NCBI GenBank assembly: GCA_037951105.1
Contig: JBAMJV010004280.1
Span: 1-64,000, forward strand
DNA length: 64,000 nucleotides
Direction: 5' to 3'
Origin: Echinarachnius parma
Taxonomy: Eukaryota; Echinodermata; Echinoidea; Clypeasteroida; Echinarachniidae
Below, one piece after another: positions 22,834-36,418 of the stretch. The position numbers and the translations under genes are program-made. The number at the start of each line of letters is the position of its first letter. Within the stretch, counting starts at the first letter, position 1. The notes under the pieces are model-generated. The model saw nothing but the letters and a program-made list of their open reading frames with translations. It ran no database searches and was not told the DNA's origin.

Positions 22834-25440
22834 CCGGTTCAAATTGTTTTAATATTTAATCAGTTTTTGGCAGTGGCAACATTGCTCTATATAAATACAT
22901 TTTAAAATTGAGCTTAAAGCTAGGTATTAGAATAGAAACCTTTATTACGAAAGTGAGAACTTTCATCTGGCTTAAGTGTTTGGGGCACGGTCCCCTAATC
23001 TCCTTGTTACGCCGTTATATGAATGACCTTAAGCTTACATTTAACAAGTTGACGTGCCATTATTCTTGTTTCGGTTTTAGTTCGGTTCTGATTTATAATA
23101 TAATTATAGTTTCTATAAGTATGTCATTAATCATTTGAACATCCTACTTCCTTCTCGAGTCCAGTTCGGCACACTTGTAGCCATAGCGAGTAGTTAATTT
23201 TAAAGGTAAATTAATTTCGGTTTACCGAATCTGTAATAAATGAAGAAAAAAAATAAAGATCAATTTCGTACTCATGTCTCGATCCTCATGCTCAGTCTTT
23301 GTAGGTAGTCCACCTTTGGGTTCCCTTCTCTTGAAGAATAACAGTAGCTCTTCCCACACGGATCTTTGTGGATAGATTGCTTGTTTGTTAACTTAAAATC
23401 TCGATGAGTCATGATAATCTTTCTCAGGGGGAATTTCACAAAGCTTCTTAGTTAAATACAATTCTAAGTATTTACAATAATGGAAAGCCATTGTTTGATT
23501 TGCACATTCATATATTTGGTATTCAACATTAAAGTGTGTTTAAAGATATATGTGAGTATTTAGCGACTGAAACTATGATCTTATCATAATAACCTGGTAA
23601 TAAATGACTAAGCAATGCTCCAATGAAGATATTAATCCGAAATAATTAGTTTAGAGTGAATTGTAATGCAAACTTCGTGTTGGAATGCAAACGATTCAAA
23701 CACAGCTATGAAAGTAAATTATTATAGAGGGAATGATTCACAGTTCACATGTTTTATCAAATGAACTTGCAAATGGAATCAAAAAGCCAGAACCCTCGCA
23801 ATGTGTGACTTCGGGGAATACCAATACTCAAGAATATCTTTTATTTCGTAACTTTTTCTTTTGTCAAGGAAATTTGATTATTATCATTTAAGTAAAATTC
23901 AGTAAAAGTCTCAAATTATGTGAAAAGTTTCTCTTGAATAGTTTGTATTCAGAGATTACAAATTGCTTTAATTCAACCTAAATCTGTGTGAAACACTCCT
24001 GGGTCGTCTCCATTAAATAACAGATGGTTCACGTAGCCGGTTCAGATTATTTTAACCCTTTGTCAGCTGTTGGCAGTAACAAATTAGTAAATTCTCTCTT
24101 TGAATACATTTTAAAAGTGAGCTGAAAGGTAAGTATTACAATACCTACCTTTCTTATAAAAGTGAGAACTTTCATCTGGCTAAAGTGTTCGGGGCACGGT
24201 CCCCTAATATCCTTGTTACGCCATTATATGAATGACCTTTAGCTTACATTTAACAAGCTGACGTGCCATTATTCTTGTTTCGGTTTTAGTTCGGTTCCGA
24301 TTGATAATATAATTATAGTTCCTATGTATATGATTAATCATTTGTATATATATACATCCTATTTCCTTATCGAGTCCAGGTTGGCACACGTGTAGCCATA
24401 GTGAGTGGTTAGTTTTAAAGGTACATTAATTTCGGCTTCCATTTTATATACAAATGTAAGGTTTACCGAACCTCGTATAAATTATAGAAATGAAGATCAA
24501 TTTCTTACTCATGTCTCGATCCTTATGCCCAGTCCTTGTAAGTAAGCGACCTTTGGGTTCCCTTCTCTTTCCATTGAAGAATTACAGTAGCTCGTACCAC
24601 ACTGATCTTTGTGGAAAGATTGCTGATTTGTTAACTTAAAATCTCGATGAGTCAACTGAGAATCTTTCTCAGGGGGATGTTGTACAAAGCTTCAAAGTTA
24701 AACTCGCCAACGAGAATCGCCCATACGCTACGTGTATTACGACCACGCGGTTTTCTTCCGATATTTCTGTATTAAACGATGCTTAGGTTCGGATTTTACC
24801 ACACAAGCCCTGTTTCAATACATATTCAACAATAATGATCAATATAGATGTATTTGGCTACTTTTCCGAAACTGGTCTTGGGCTTTAATGCAAACTACTT
24901 GTTGGACTGCAAACTTTTCAAACACAACTATGCCAGTATTTTAAATGGAATAGTTCACATTTAACATGTTGTATTTAATGAAGTTCCAAACGGAATAAAA
25001 AAAACAAACAGACCCCTCGCAATGTGTCAATTCTTCGGAAAGTACCAATACTCGAAACATCTTTAAATGCATAACTTTTTCTATTGTCATGAAAATGTAA
25101 TAAAAGGTAAAATACAGTAAACGTCTCAAATTATGTGAAAACGTTTCTCTTGAATTGTTTTCATTCCGAGACTGCGAAATTCCTTTCGATAATTTTAAGT
25201 TTAACTTAAAATGGTTCACTAAGGCCGGTTCAAATTGTTTTAACCCATTGTCAGATTTTGGCAGTGGCAAAATAGTAAGTGCTCTCTTTAAATAGATTTT
25301 AAAATTAAACTTAAAACTGCGTATTACAATACATATCTTTCTTTTTAAAGTGAGAACTTTCATCTGGCTAAAGTGTTCGGGGCACGGTTCCCTATCTGCT
25401 TGTTTCGCCATCATATGAATGACCTTTACCTTGCATTTCA
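22834..25440. repeat. 1.2-kb tandem repeat, about 2.2 copies
   Basis: Unit starts with CCGGTTCA.ATT.TTTTAA occur near 22834, 24039 and 25224. Each unit contains GAGAACTTTCATCTGGCT, GGGGCACGGT.CCCTA and ATATGAATGACCTT. The first two also carry TCTCGATGAGTCA and CTTTCTCAGGGGGA. Units 1 and 2 are about 1.2 kb; unit 3 stops after about 215 bp. Divergence is moderate, so the duplication is not recent. The open frames in it are not conserved between units and I do not call them genes. Confidence 0.8.
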
Positions 25441-27636
25441 TTCGAAATCGCACACAAAATGGGATTCTGCCTCAATTTTCTATTTTTTATTTTTGTGTTC
25501 AAATTGAAAAAATAAATTACATCTGCACCTTGATTTGTATACTTATACATATCACTACCACGGAATGCCAGAGATTATGGTCTTTCTTCTTAAAGCTTTT
25601 TTCGTTTCTATAATTATGTTGTAATTATGTTCTAAGTCTATTTGTCAGAAGAAAGAAAATATAGGATCAACAAAACATTTTGTCATGGTAATGGATATCC
25701 ATATCATACAATTTAGATGTATATTATCCAAACTGTCTGATTGCATTATGTTGTTAACCTATAGGCCTCCTCCCCCCCCCCCCCCCCCCCCCTCACATGC
25801 GCATTTCGTGCAGTCTTTAAATCTACCAGCCCTTCTTTGTTAGAGGGGGCGACATTCTCCATTCTCGCAATAATAACCTTCAAATCACTATAAGGTCCAT
25901 CGGAAGAGGGCGACATATACTTCCCAATCTCTGTCATAATCAAGTTGGCATGTAAAGGGACCAGATGAACTAGACTTCCATCATACATGTCCCTTACAAA
26001 TAAACATCACGTCAATTTTTGTTTGTGAGCTGGGGATAGGGTGGGTGATTATGAGTTTACATGGAATGTGAAATACTCTTTTTAATAAACTTTTGTATTT
26101 CATTTTTGGTTTTCATGTGAAGTTCCCACCTCTTTTTAATTTGTTATTGTATTTATCCTTACACTGCTGAGTCTGCACTATGTATGTTATAAATCAAAAC
26201 TGTACTAATATTGCTGGACAGAGGTGGGTTATTTAGCAACATGTTTGTATATTCATGGATCCATGAATCAGCAAACCATTACAGATTTTGATGATGAATT
26301 AAAAACAAAAGGATGTGGACATTCCCATGTCGTACCCTGCTGGAATTATAATTGTAATACATGTACCAACAATCTCTGAAATCTATGTGTTCTTGTTTTC
26401 TTAAAGGAAGACATGGCAATATATTGAGTTATAATTGAAAGTGTGTTTAAATATTTTAAAACCATTTTCATACTATGGGTCTACGGGTGCTTTTTGAATG
26501 TACATATATTACTTGAAGTTGACGGGTGGTCGGTGCTTTCTGTCTTTCTATGAACTCTTTAAAAAGGTTTTTATATTTTTAAATGCATGATTTATGATTT
26601 ACTTCTGATTTATGATTTACCTCTTTTTTTTTATTTTGTCTTTGCAGTTTGTTGTAACAGAGGTTAACTTCTCATGAATTGATGTTTGTTTTAGCCTGCA
26701 CTGGTATTTGTAAGGAATTTATTCAAATCAGCTCATTTACTATTCAAAGCATTGACATGCAGTGCATTAAACTCTTGTTATTTCCTTTTAATCATAATTC
26801 TTCCATTTCAACTAATTTGTAATACAATTTACAATATTTTTTATAATTTGTAAAATAATTTTCCTTTATTATATTTCTGAAAACAAGAACATTCTCTCAA
26901 ATCTTCTTTACAACAAACTTAAAACAAAACCATTTTATGGACTTTTTTTCTAGTTGGAACACATGCCAGGCAAAATATTCACATGTATTTCTATTTGAAC
27001 GTGGCATACTTCAAGATACCGGTACACCTTTTTTCTTACAGGGTATTGAGTGAATACGTTTGGAAAGTACATAGGATTGACACCTCGGAAAATGACTAGA
27101 TATCATATGTTAAATTTACATTTTATTGTGAATTATTAAATTAATTGTTTCATCTGTGTCGTCAACTCTAGATTTTTACTATGTTCAATCTTGTAATACA
27201 TGTCAAGATATAAACACATGAGAAAATGATGTCATTTGGTTAAAGGGATTATTCTTGGATGAAATAGAAATGTCAATTTAGTTGCAATGTAACTAAATAT
27301 TTTCATATAAATATTCCATGTAACATAATATCAATACACTTGTCTTGGTATCCATTCATATATTATGAACAAATTATTATATTCATGTTTATCATATTAA
27401 CAATCCTTTTAATGTATGCATCGTTTGTTTATATTTTTATACTTGTTATTGAATTGTAATCTTAATTAATTACGTAGTTGTAGTTTTCATTTAAAATGTA
27501 TCATCTCGTATGTGATGTTTAATGATCAATATAAATGTAATGTTATGTACATGTAGTAACCTTTTTATTCTATACATAGTTTGATCATTTAGACATGTAT
27601 TTGAGTAATGTTAGAGTCAATGAATAAAAACGAGGG
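25441..27636. other. AT-rich DNA with one poly-C tract
   Basis: Poly-C at 25772-25792; otherwise no element or gene recognised. Confidence 0.5.
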
Positions 27637-28040
27637 AAAGGAACCGCCTGTATATTTACTCTTTCTTACCGCATTGTTTCATTGCAAGGGCGTATCTACG
27701 CTTTTCCAGTGGGAAGGGCACCAGGGCCTGACAAACAACAAAAAAGGGCTTCATCATTTAGGTGCCCCAAACATTATGTCCCCCCCCCCCCCTCCCCAAC
27801 ATGGTTCTTGTTCGTCCATAAAAGCATGATCCTTTTGGTGGGGATCACCTGGGCTACATAGATATTGGGACCCTGCAGCGACGCTCCTGCTTCATGGATT
27901 TGATTTTGGATTGTGGGAATGTTTTGAGTGTATAACACGAAACAAGGGAACGGAACCACTTGTACATATACTCTTTCTTACCGCATGCTTTGTTGCAAGG
28001 GCGTATATAGGATTTGTCTAGTGGGGAGGGCACAGGGTAT
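27637..28040. repeat. two related segments about 305 bp apart
   Basis: CTCTTTCTTACCGCAT, TTGCAAGGGCGTAT and the GGGAGGGCAC / GGGAAGGGCAC block occur at 27659-27720 and 27970-28030. A poly-C run lies between them (27780-27795). Probably two ends or copies of an hAT-like element. Confidence 0.55.
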
Positions 28041-28541
28041 TCCATTCAATACTTCGACTAAGTGATACATTTTAAAAGCATTTTGCTAAGCTGAGAACTT
28101 TACTAATCTCGTAATTAATATCGTTTCTGACGTATACTGCAGTAAAACAACATCTAACGAGGTAATATTGAAAAATTATGACATCAAGATTCTGGAAAGA
28201 TTTTCATTTGATGAGTGAACTGAATTCCAATGTTGGCCAAGTAATTTACTTGAGCCAAATATTAGGTAAATTGCTCATATTTTGACCTAAGTACGGAATG
28301 AAAGACCAGCCCAGGTTTTTACCTACCAAGCCAGCAGAAAAGGATATTTCAGGTGCTCCAAAATTATCCCACAAAAGCTTGATTTAATTTGTTTTATTTA
28401 ATTTCTGCTTTTTTTTTCTTTTTCAGTTTTTGTTTGGGGAGAGAGGGGGTGGTTGTGTTCTCTTGGAGTACACAATATTGGCTTCGACCCTGCTTCGTTG
28501 ATGTGATTGTTTAGTGTATGATTGATTTTGAGTTTGGGAGT

Positions 28542-28740
28542 GACATGGTTTGTTGGTTCGGGTCCTTGTCTTAAAAGACGACGGTCGTTGGTTCGAAGTC
28601 CAGACCAGTCCCATGTCGTGTGTGTCCTTATACATAACACTTTGCCATAATGTCATTGACTTCTTGCTGTGAAGGTCATGAAAAACGGAACAAATGTGGA
28701 AAATTTGACTCGAAAAAAGGTGAATGAACTGCATTAGTGG
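28542..28740 (+). mobile_element. tRNA-derived SINE
   Basis: A 76-nt tRNA-like head has a perfect 7-bp acceptor-like stem (GACATGG 28542-28548, CCATGTC 28611-28617) and a B-box-like GGTTCGAAGTCC at 28590-28601. A tail with GTGTGTCCTTATAC.TAACACTTT follows, a common SINE body motif. The D and anticodon arms are poor. Confidence 0.6.
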
Positions 28741-28852
28741 GACCTCGTTATAACGTTTAGCTTAGAACCATGAAAATTCCCTTGTTTTATCACAGAGAAT
28801 ACAAATAAATATAAGAGAGGTTGTACCAGAAAAAATATCTCCTTTTTGTTTA

Positions 28853-29059
28853 CAGTGGAACCTCTTCATAAAGAACTCTGTTATAACGAGGTACCTGATA
28901 AAGCGAGGTAATTTTACAGGTTGTATTTTTTTTAATTTTATATTTTAGCCGTGATACAGCGAGATATCTGATATAACAATAACAATTCAATGGACCAGAG
29001 GTGCTCGTTATATCGAGGTTCTACCGTATATCAGAGCTCTTGTTAATATGGTTCCACTG
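28853..29059. mobile_element. pogo/Tigger-like MITE
   Basis: Ends CAGTGGAACC and GGTTCCACTG are perfect inverted repeats flanked by TA on both sides. The interior has GTTATAACGAGGTAC and CTCGTTATATCGAGGTTCTA, typical of pogo-group MITEs. Confidence 0.75.
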
Positions 29060-29104
29060 TATATCTTGAAATGCTGTTAGGCCTCATGACGGCTCAGCTG
29101 AATA

Positions 29105-29431
29105 TTAAAGGTACACCAGTAAAGTGTCAGATATTGCCCAAAATGACATTTGAGACTTTAATTCTGTACCAAAATCATTGTAAGATATGTCCGAATGACG
29201 TGTGAAAGTTTCATTGAAAAGGAACACTGCTTTCTTGGTTAAAAAAACGAATATTTGCGTCAGCTTTTACAACGAATTGCTGTATGACGTTTAAGAGTTT
29301 TTAACCGTTTACTAACGCTCTTGATCGGAATGATAGATCTCGTCATATTAAAGGGGCATTCTACAAGGAGAGAAACGTGGAAGCTCAAATTAATTTTTGT
29401 GGAGTTTGACACTTTACATGTGCACCTTTAC
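29105..29431. mobile_element. T2/Kolobok-like MITE, family 3
   Basis: TTAAAGGTACACCAGTAAAG left, CTTTACATGTGCACCTTTA right. The interior CAGATATTGCCCAAAATGAC is close to 2531-2891. Confidence 0.8.
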
Positions 29432-29814
29432 AATATAAATGAAGAGCTTAGTTCCACATTCCATACAATTGAGATACAATATAGATAAGCTACGTAGCCA
29501 TCTACAAATCCACATTTGATAACAAATTGCACAATACAAATACAAATACAGACCGATTCCTTTCATATTCCAAAAGTCATGTGTAAGAAGTTAAACCAAT
29601 AAACCCGATTGTCTCCAAAGTTGAGCAAATAGATTTAGTACCTTTTGGAATAAGCTCTTCAAACTATCAAAATTACATATTGTACAAGTGAAACAATTGC
29701 TAGAACGACGTGTCCTGTGTGAAATGCATTCTAAATAATCGTCATGTTTTATGCATAACAGAACACTGATTACTTGGAGAATTTTAATTGAATCTATTTT
29801 GGGATAGTGTTTTT

Positions 29815-29820
29815 TTTATT
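29815..29820 (-). terminator. candidate polyadenylation signal AATAAA
   Basis: AATAAA read on the minus strand, followed downstream by an A-run. AATAAA is common in AT-rich DNA, so this is only one candidate 3' end for the gene. Confidence 0.25.
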
Positions 29821-32800
29821 GATTTGTTTACAAATATGCACTAAAGCAATGCTAAAAAATAACTATTCGTATATTTCAGAATGAGCAGTCAGACCCAGAC
29901 GCATGAAATAATTCTACACACCTCACAATGTATTTTGATAGTGATAGTAGTGGATTTTAATTATATTGATCGAAGAGTAACATAATACACATCAGTTATA
30001 AACTAATTGTTTACAATCAAAGCATTAGCGAATGCGTGTGCACAGCACACCAATAACTATTCTATGTAGAGATTAAATACAGCAAATGTCGATAATATTT
30101 TAGTTGGCATATTTACATTTTCAGGAAGATTACCTTATCATACCAGTCTGGCCAGATATTCCAAAATATTAGGTCATGACTTACACTTTGGTTTGATGCG
30201 ATTCATGAACATTGAAATGAACATTGGTGTAACCAATGTGGATTTTTCAACTTTAGTCTAAATTGTCTTTTCTAATCAGCTTTCATTTTTCTGATTTTGT
30301 ATCTGCAATTCCATCAAACGGGGATTCATAATGAGTAGCCTATACATATTTAAAAGTACAACTAAATACGATTATAAACAAAATAATTAAAACAAATAAT
30401 AAACATACATTTAATATTATATATTCGATATTTTACATTCAATATTATGCATTCAAATAATACACATTCAGTATTATAAATTCGATACTGGATAATAAAT
30501 GGGGTGAGAATTAACGGCCAGAAAGCCCATTGAGCTGCACTATTAATAGGACCAGATAAAAATAAGATGCTTGAAAGTAGAATGAGAGAGAAAGAACAGA
30601 AACAAAACATAACTGATATACAACTTTAAATTGTGTAAACTGTGAATATGATAAATGTAAAACAGTACAAATTATTATGATATGGAGCAGATATAACAAT
30701 CGACTATACCACTGCAAACACGCATCAAATAAAATATGGTTATAGTATGTATTACAAATTGTTCAATTTCAGAGACCGTTTGATAGTGTATTTATTTGCT
30801 CAAAAGCTTACTCCTATGTATTGACCAAAACTTAATCGAAACATTCATTGGTTGAGGATAGAACATATTTACATGTGTTATGATTTAATGTGAGTTGTTT
30901 TGTTACATGTCCACTTGATTAAAAACTTATATCAAGCTGGACGATTAATTCATCGTAGACACTTTATAGTATAATGAACTTATATATTCATTCATGCATT
31001 CATTAAATGACAACGTTACCGTATTAAAAAATACAATCACATGAACCTGTAGAGTAAATAATTACAATACAAAGTCAAACTGCTTCAATACTACATGTAC
31101 ACACAAACATTAAATAGAGAATAGTCATAATTTATTTACAAAGTTGTAGCGTACACCACATAATAACTATTGCATAATCTAAGATACAAAGACAAACTAC
31201 ATTAATATTATAAACGCGAACATTAAAGAGTAATCTAGGATACAAAGATAAAGGATTTTTAACATGTATTGTAACATGTATTAACGGGAGAAAAGTTATA
31301 TTACAAGCTGCAGCATACATACATTTACACCACAGAATAACTATTGAGTAATCAAGGTCCCAACGACCAACAATGTACATAATGTTATCATATTTACAGC
31401 GCGTGTCATAAAAGAGACCGAGGTTGCTTATTGTTTACAATTTGTTTGTAACAAAACACCACAGAAAACATCTCGAGAAGATCAAGAAATGGTAAATACA
31501 TTTGATAACCATGCGTATGATTTGAATGTCTGACAAATATGTATGTTTCAAAGATAATTGCTTCGGTAAAATTCATAAATATATTAATCATAACTTCATA
31601 TTAAAATGTTCATGTGTATTGATGTGTCAAAAGCGGAATCGGCTAAAAAATATGATGAAGACTGTAGATGAAAATGGAATGGAAATTTCGGTGATGTATG
31701 TTGATTGTGCAAATGTTAAAAAGCTAATCTTCAGTAAGTGCGCATGTAGCCTTTTTGTAGGGCATATCAGGATAAGGTAAATATACACTTGTACATTCAC
31801 ATAAGCAGAAGTATTTTGCATCAAGTAGTAATACATACATAACACTTTTAAAGTAAATATAATTTTGTTGAATCCTTTGACCGCCAATCCACAGTCAGAT
31901 AAAGTCATGAATATGCACATTATTTCATGGTTCATAAATAAGCAGGGATATTACATAAACTATGCAAAAAAATGCTTAAGAAAAGTTAGTTTATATTGGT
32001 GTAAGACACAATTTACATAAATGACAAATATGATTTTAATGTTAACTATTACATCTTTTCAGAAATAAGTAAATATGTACAGTCAGTAATGTTGATTTAA
32101 GTTCAATGTTACGTAGACTTATGGACACAGTTAGTAAAATAGTTTCAAGCAAGTTACATAACACATACTTGTATGTAATGGATATGCAAATATAACGCAA
32201 CAGAATCAGTTCATAAATTTTGAAATTCTGGTTCAATACCAAGTTTCAGAGTATATATATGTATATACAAAATAAAACGTAGGAACATGCAAAATTAAAT
32301 GTTATTACATACAATTTACAAGAATACATACTGTAAAGTTATATAAATGGGCATGTTGGTTTAAAACCAAGTCAACACATACGACAGAGATGGATAATAT
32401 GCAAACGGAGCAAATTGACTCTCCAGAACTCGAAATATGTTGTATAACTTTCAATATATACATGAAAACTACACTTGTATGCCTAAGCCAGAATATATGT
32501 ATGTGTAAAGATACCTCACTCCTCAATGCTTTTATTTATCATTTATAAGAACACATTTACAGTACTTTTCGCATAAAATCCCCCAAAATCACATACACAC
32601 TATTTACACTACTATCGGTTAGCATCAATGACAAAAACACAATATTATCTGTTTGTATTCATAACACTTTTGTTATTGAATCTACCTTAAAATACCACAC
32701 ATTTAGATACTGTGTGCAAGTATATTTTCATTGCAATACAAGTTTTCCTGGCTATTCAGTGTTCAGCATTGTCCGTCGATTCATGAATAAGCTGTAGTTG

Positions 32801-35045
32801 TTAAGAACTGGATTTCAAAAGATCAGGTATTACCAGATGGCTGGCAGACAATATCCATTTCCATCTTCTCCAAGTGAATCCGTTCTTCGAATTGCTATAT
32901 GCTTGTTAAACATATGTATATTATTGTACGAATGACATTTAGAAACTAAACATGATCCCATCTATTATATACATGTCTAGATAAACATTACCCTAACTCT
33001 GGTATCATAATTATGCAAATTTGTATATACATTACACTTACACGTGGCTGCCGAAATGTCAATTACTGTCAAACATGGTTAGGTATACATATTTACAACA
33101 TGGTAACTACTTAAGCATTGCAAATATACTTGATGATTCTGGCTTCTGGTAAACAGTTTTATTCATAAATATGCAAATTAGGAGTAGAATATATTCCTTA
33201 CCCCTGAATAACAAAGAATTATTCATTGATATACCTTCCTAGATCAAACTTTACATTATGTCCCCTTTGCAATTTCAAAACTGTCTCAGTATGACTACCA
33301 AGACTTGCATTGTTCTACTTCAAACTGAATAGCTTCCTCTGTACAAGTTTCGTATCATAGGTGAACCATATTCTTTAATATCAATTACAATCTACATTGG
33401 ATAGGCCTTCACATGCACACATTTAAAGTGTAGTAAACTCGTCATATGTGTGTGTACAGTTAATTATAATTATATAATATATAATATATATTACAAAGTT
33501 GTCATTGTAATAAACACAATTCATATCCAAGCATCCATTACACTACATACCTTCAAAAAAGGTGATCGATTGTAAGCATGTTACAAATAATATGATTTAC
33601 CGGTGTTAATGTATTTACATGTATGTACACATATCATAGACAGTAGGTCTATATGGCGAATATGTCAACAATAATGTATCTTTAATTTGTTTGACACAGA
33701 TGTAGAATCTGCTCCACTTTACCTACTTACAGTTGTTTTTTTTTGCTGGCATTCATATATTTTCAGATTTAGATTAATGTTAGTGTCATGTTTAACAATA
33801 CACAACATATTTATATTATTTATAATCTTTAACTATTTATATAATATATACAGAAACGTGCAATCAAATATCAACATTTACAAACAGCAGAAAATAACGT
33901 AAATTGAATTGGAAACACAATCACAAAACACCAAACAATATCATAATCCCTATACATGTATGAGCTGATGAAAAAGACGATGTATTATAATACATCGTAC
34001 ATATAATGAGCAAACACTGCTAAGTTTGCAACTAATACATTTCACTGTGGTGTGACAAAGTGTTCCTCATTAAATCAAGAAACACATCCCCCTTTCCCAA
34101 TAAATATTAAATTGTATCCAACCTATATCGCTGGGGTAGCAAATGTATGTACATGTATAGTTATGCTGCATGTTAAACAAATTTGATGAAAACAAAAATG
34201 TAAAGCAATTTAAGTTTCACACATTAATTACACTTATAAACAACTACAAACATGAAAATAATTGTTATTCTGTATATTTACAATATAAACATTGCGTTTA
34301 AAACAGAGATTATAAACACTTAGCAGTATCGCAACTCAGAAAGTAAAACAAACAAATATATATATGTATGTTTAATTAATCTGTGTCAAAACAAGTATAC
34401 AAGCTCAGCAAATTGTGCTTATCAATATGTAATGTTACTGATGACAAATACCAAACTACGTCTCACAGTCAGAACTCTAAACAAATGTGCTATAATTATA
34501 TATACCAATTCACATATGAGTGTTAACAACTGGAGTTACAGAATGATGATTTCAGGTTTAACCATTTATATACAACTGCATTGAACCATGATTTTAAGCA
34601 CTAATTTTGCATTTCAAGAATGAATTGTGCAATATAATTTTGTGTGTGCATCGAACAATTAATAATAGAGATGTTGGAAAAAGCGGCGCAGATTTCCATA
34701 CAATATACACATAGTGAAACAAACTCATGAATCACCAATCGGATATCACAGATCCTTAGATTAATTAAGCGACAATTGCGCTTATTATTGTACCGCGTGT
34801 GTACTGCGTGCATTAATCAAATAAGTTAGAGTATGGTCATATTCTTGATTTATAAAAGATTTATAAAAAGAGAAGAAGGGGATGTTTGATTCTTGAATAA
34901 ATTAGTACAGGATATTGTCAACTCTTTGAGATATCTTCAGTCAATCATCTTTGTGAAGATTGAGAATGTGAGCGGGCTCCAGATGGTCTACATTGTAGTA
35001 TTCAACAATATTAAGCATTTGTCTGCTTGATATGTAAAAGTCTTC
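29815..35045 (-). other. candidate long 3' UTR of the minus-strand gene
   Basis: This AT-rich stretch begins directly after the stop codon at 35046-35048 (minus strand). It is free of the poly-C runs, MITEs and SINEs that crowd the rest of the window. On the minus strand I count 17 matches to TGTANATA, the Pumilio-type element, for example at 30110, 30866, 31133, 31391, 32074, 32601, 32966, 33090, 33612, 34146, 34275 and 34567; the plus strand shows about three. A minus-strand AATAAA lies at 29815-29820 and an earlier one at 31131-31136. That it is transcribed is inference. Splicing within it or a shorter UTR is possible. Confidence 0.45.
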
Positions 35046-35228
35046 TTAGCAATTATTATCTTCATGCTCTGGGGTATGACCATTCGCATGTGTCGATGAC
35101 CCATTAATGGGAACTCTTTCCGCAGGTTGGGGAGTGTTCGGCGGGCTGCCTGATCCAGAAAGCCATGAAAGCCAGGACATCTTGTACTTCCTGACGTAAA
35201 GCACGACCAACATCATCAGCACTAATAC
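35046..35228 (-). CDS. exon 14: end of TM helix and cytoplasmic tail
   Basis: Enters in phase 0 after the acceptor CTCATTAG and reads 60 codons to TAA at 35046-35048. It opens with VLVLMMLVVLYV, completing the membrane helix begun in the previous exon, then RKYK as a positive stop-transfer flank. A polar tail follows, with a WLSWLS stretch, PPNTPQP, and an acidic HEDNNC end. No ITIM, ITAM or death fold is visible. With exon 13 it makes one hydrophobic span of about 26 residues, so the preceding domains should be extracellular. No alternative frame is open. Confidence 0.85.
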   Translation of the reverse strand, partial: VLVLMMLVVLYVRKYKMSWLSWLSGSGSPPNTPQPAERVPINGSSTHANGHTPEHEDNNC

Positions 35229-35647
35229 CTAATGAGCAAAGAACGGTAAACAAAAACCAAAACAACATTAGCGAAAAACTTATGGATAAAAAGAAAATGT
35301 GAGTAATATGATTTGAATTTCCTGACTTTGGTATTAATAAACAATTCGTCTATATACATACACATTCTATAAGAACCTACTACCATAGTCTCTTCCAACA
35401 ACTTATCATCTGCATGTCCTCTGAAAATATCTTGTCTAATAATTAAAACATGTATTTTCTTTTTCAGAACAGTATGTGATACTTACTAATGTATTCTAAC
35501 ATATGATATAGTGTTCCGTATTATCAAAATTATCAGTTCGCATTTTTAAATGAAGAGCAATTTGTACTGAGTAGAATTTAAAACAAAATTATGTTAATTA
35601 AACATGCATGAAAAAAATAGGAATCATAATAAATGAGTGGAACTTAC

Positions 35648-35709
35648 TACACATGTTGTTACAACTGTTGTTCCGATTACGATTCCAACAATGTTCGGAT
35701 AAGATTTTA
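35648..35709 (-). CDS. exon 13: first half of TM helix
   Basis: A 62-nt exon, phase 1 in and 0 out. Acceptor TTTTCAG and donor GTAAGT are both near consensus. It encodes KSYP followed by NIVGIVIGTTVVTTCV, a Gly/Val/Ile-rich membrane segment that continues in frame in exon 14. A membrane helix split by a phase-0 intron is common in single-pass receptors. Confidence 0.8.
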
Positions 35710-36418
35710 CTGAAAATAAAAGACAAGAGGGAAAATGCAAGAAAGTGAATATTATTGCTTGATTTAAAGGTATTGGAAAATATGTTGCATACGCCGCATT
35801 ACATTATGATAATAAAGTAATAACAACAATAATAGTCATACTTATATAGCACAGAATATGAAAGTAAATCTCAATGCGATTTACAAACGGATGACTGCCT
35901 CGATTCGACGTTGTTATTGCGGCATAGTGTGTGAGACGAACTTCGATCTGCTCAAATGTACGGTCAACAATAATGATTATGCATTTTTAAATACTAAGAT
36001 AGTCTTTGCTTGATTTATAAAAAAAAAGTGAAATCAATCTTTTTGGAGCTCATTATTTATGAGCAAATTATTTTACACAACCATGACACATGGTTAAAAT
36101 TGTTCGGCGATTTGAGATTCAACACTGACATTCAATTTGAAAATGAAGACAAGGAAGGACAATGACATACGGAGAAACAAGATCGGATTATCATTTTGAT
36201 TTTGATTATCGTCTTTTTCATTATTTTGATTTAAGATGATTGAAATACCCATGCATTTAACTATTAATGTTCTACTTTTTAAGGATATAGTTTGTCGAGT
36301 CGTGGTGCTTTTCCAGTTAATTAATATATTTTGTTAAACACCAACAACATCATCGGTTGGGGCAGTCAACATTATCCAGGCACATACGAAAATACTTGGT
36401 AGTTATACCATGCAATAC

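Noticed and set aside
24941-25453. 170-residue minus-strand frame
   Set aside because: It lies in the 1.2-kb tandem repeat, is not kept open in the other unit and has no recognisable domain.
28542-28617. Functional tRNA gene
   Set aside because: Acceptor stem and B box are good, but D and anticodon arms do not fold normally, and a SINE body follows.
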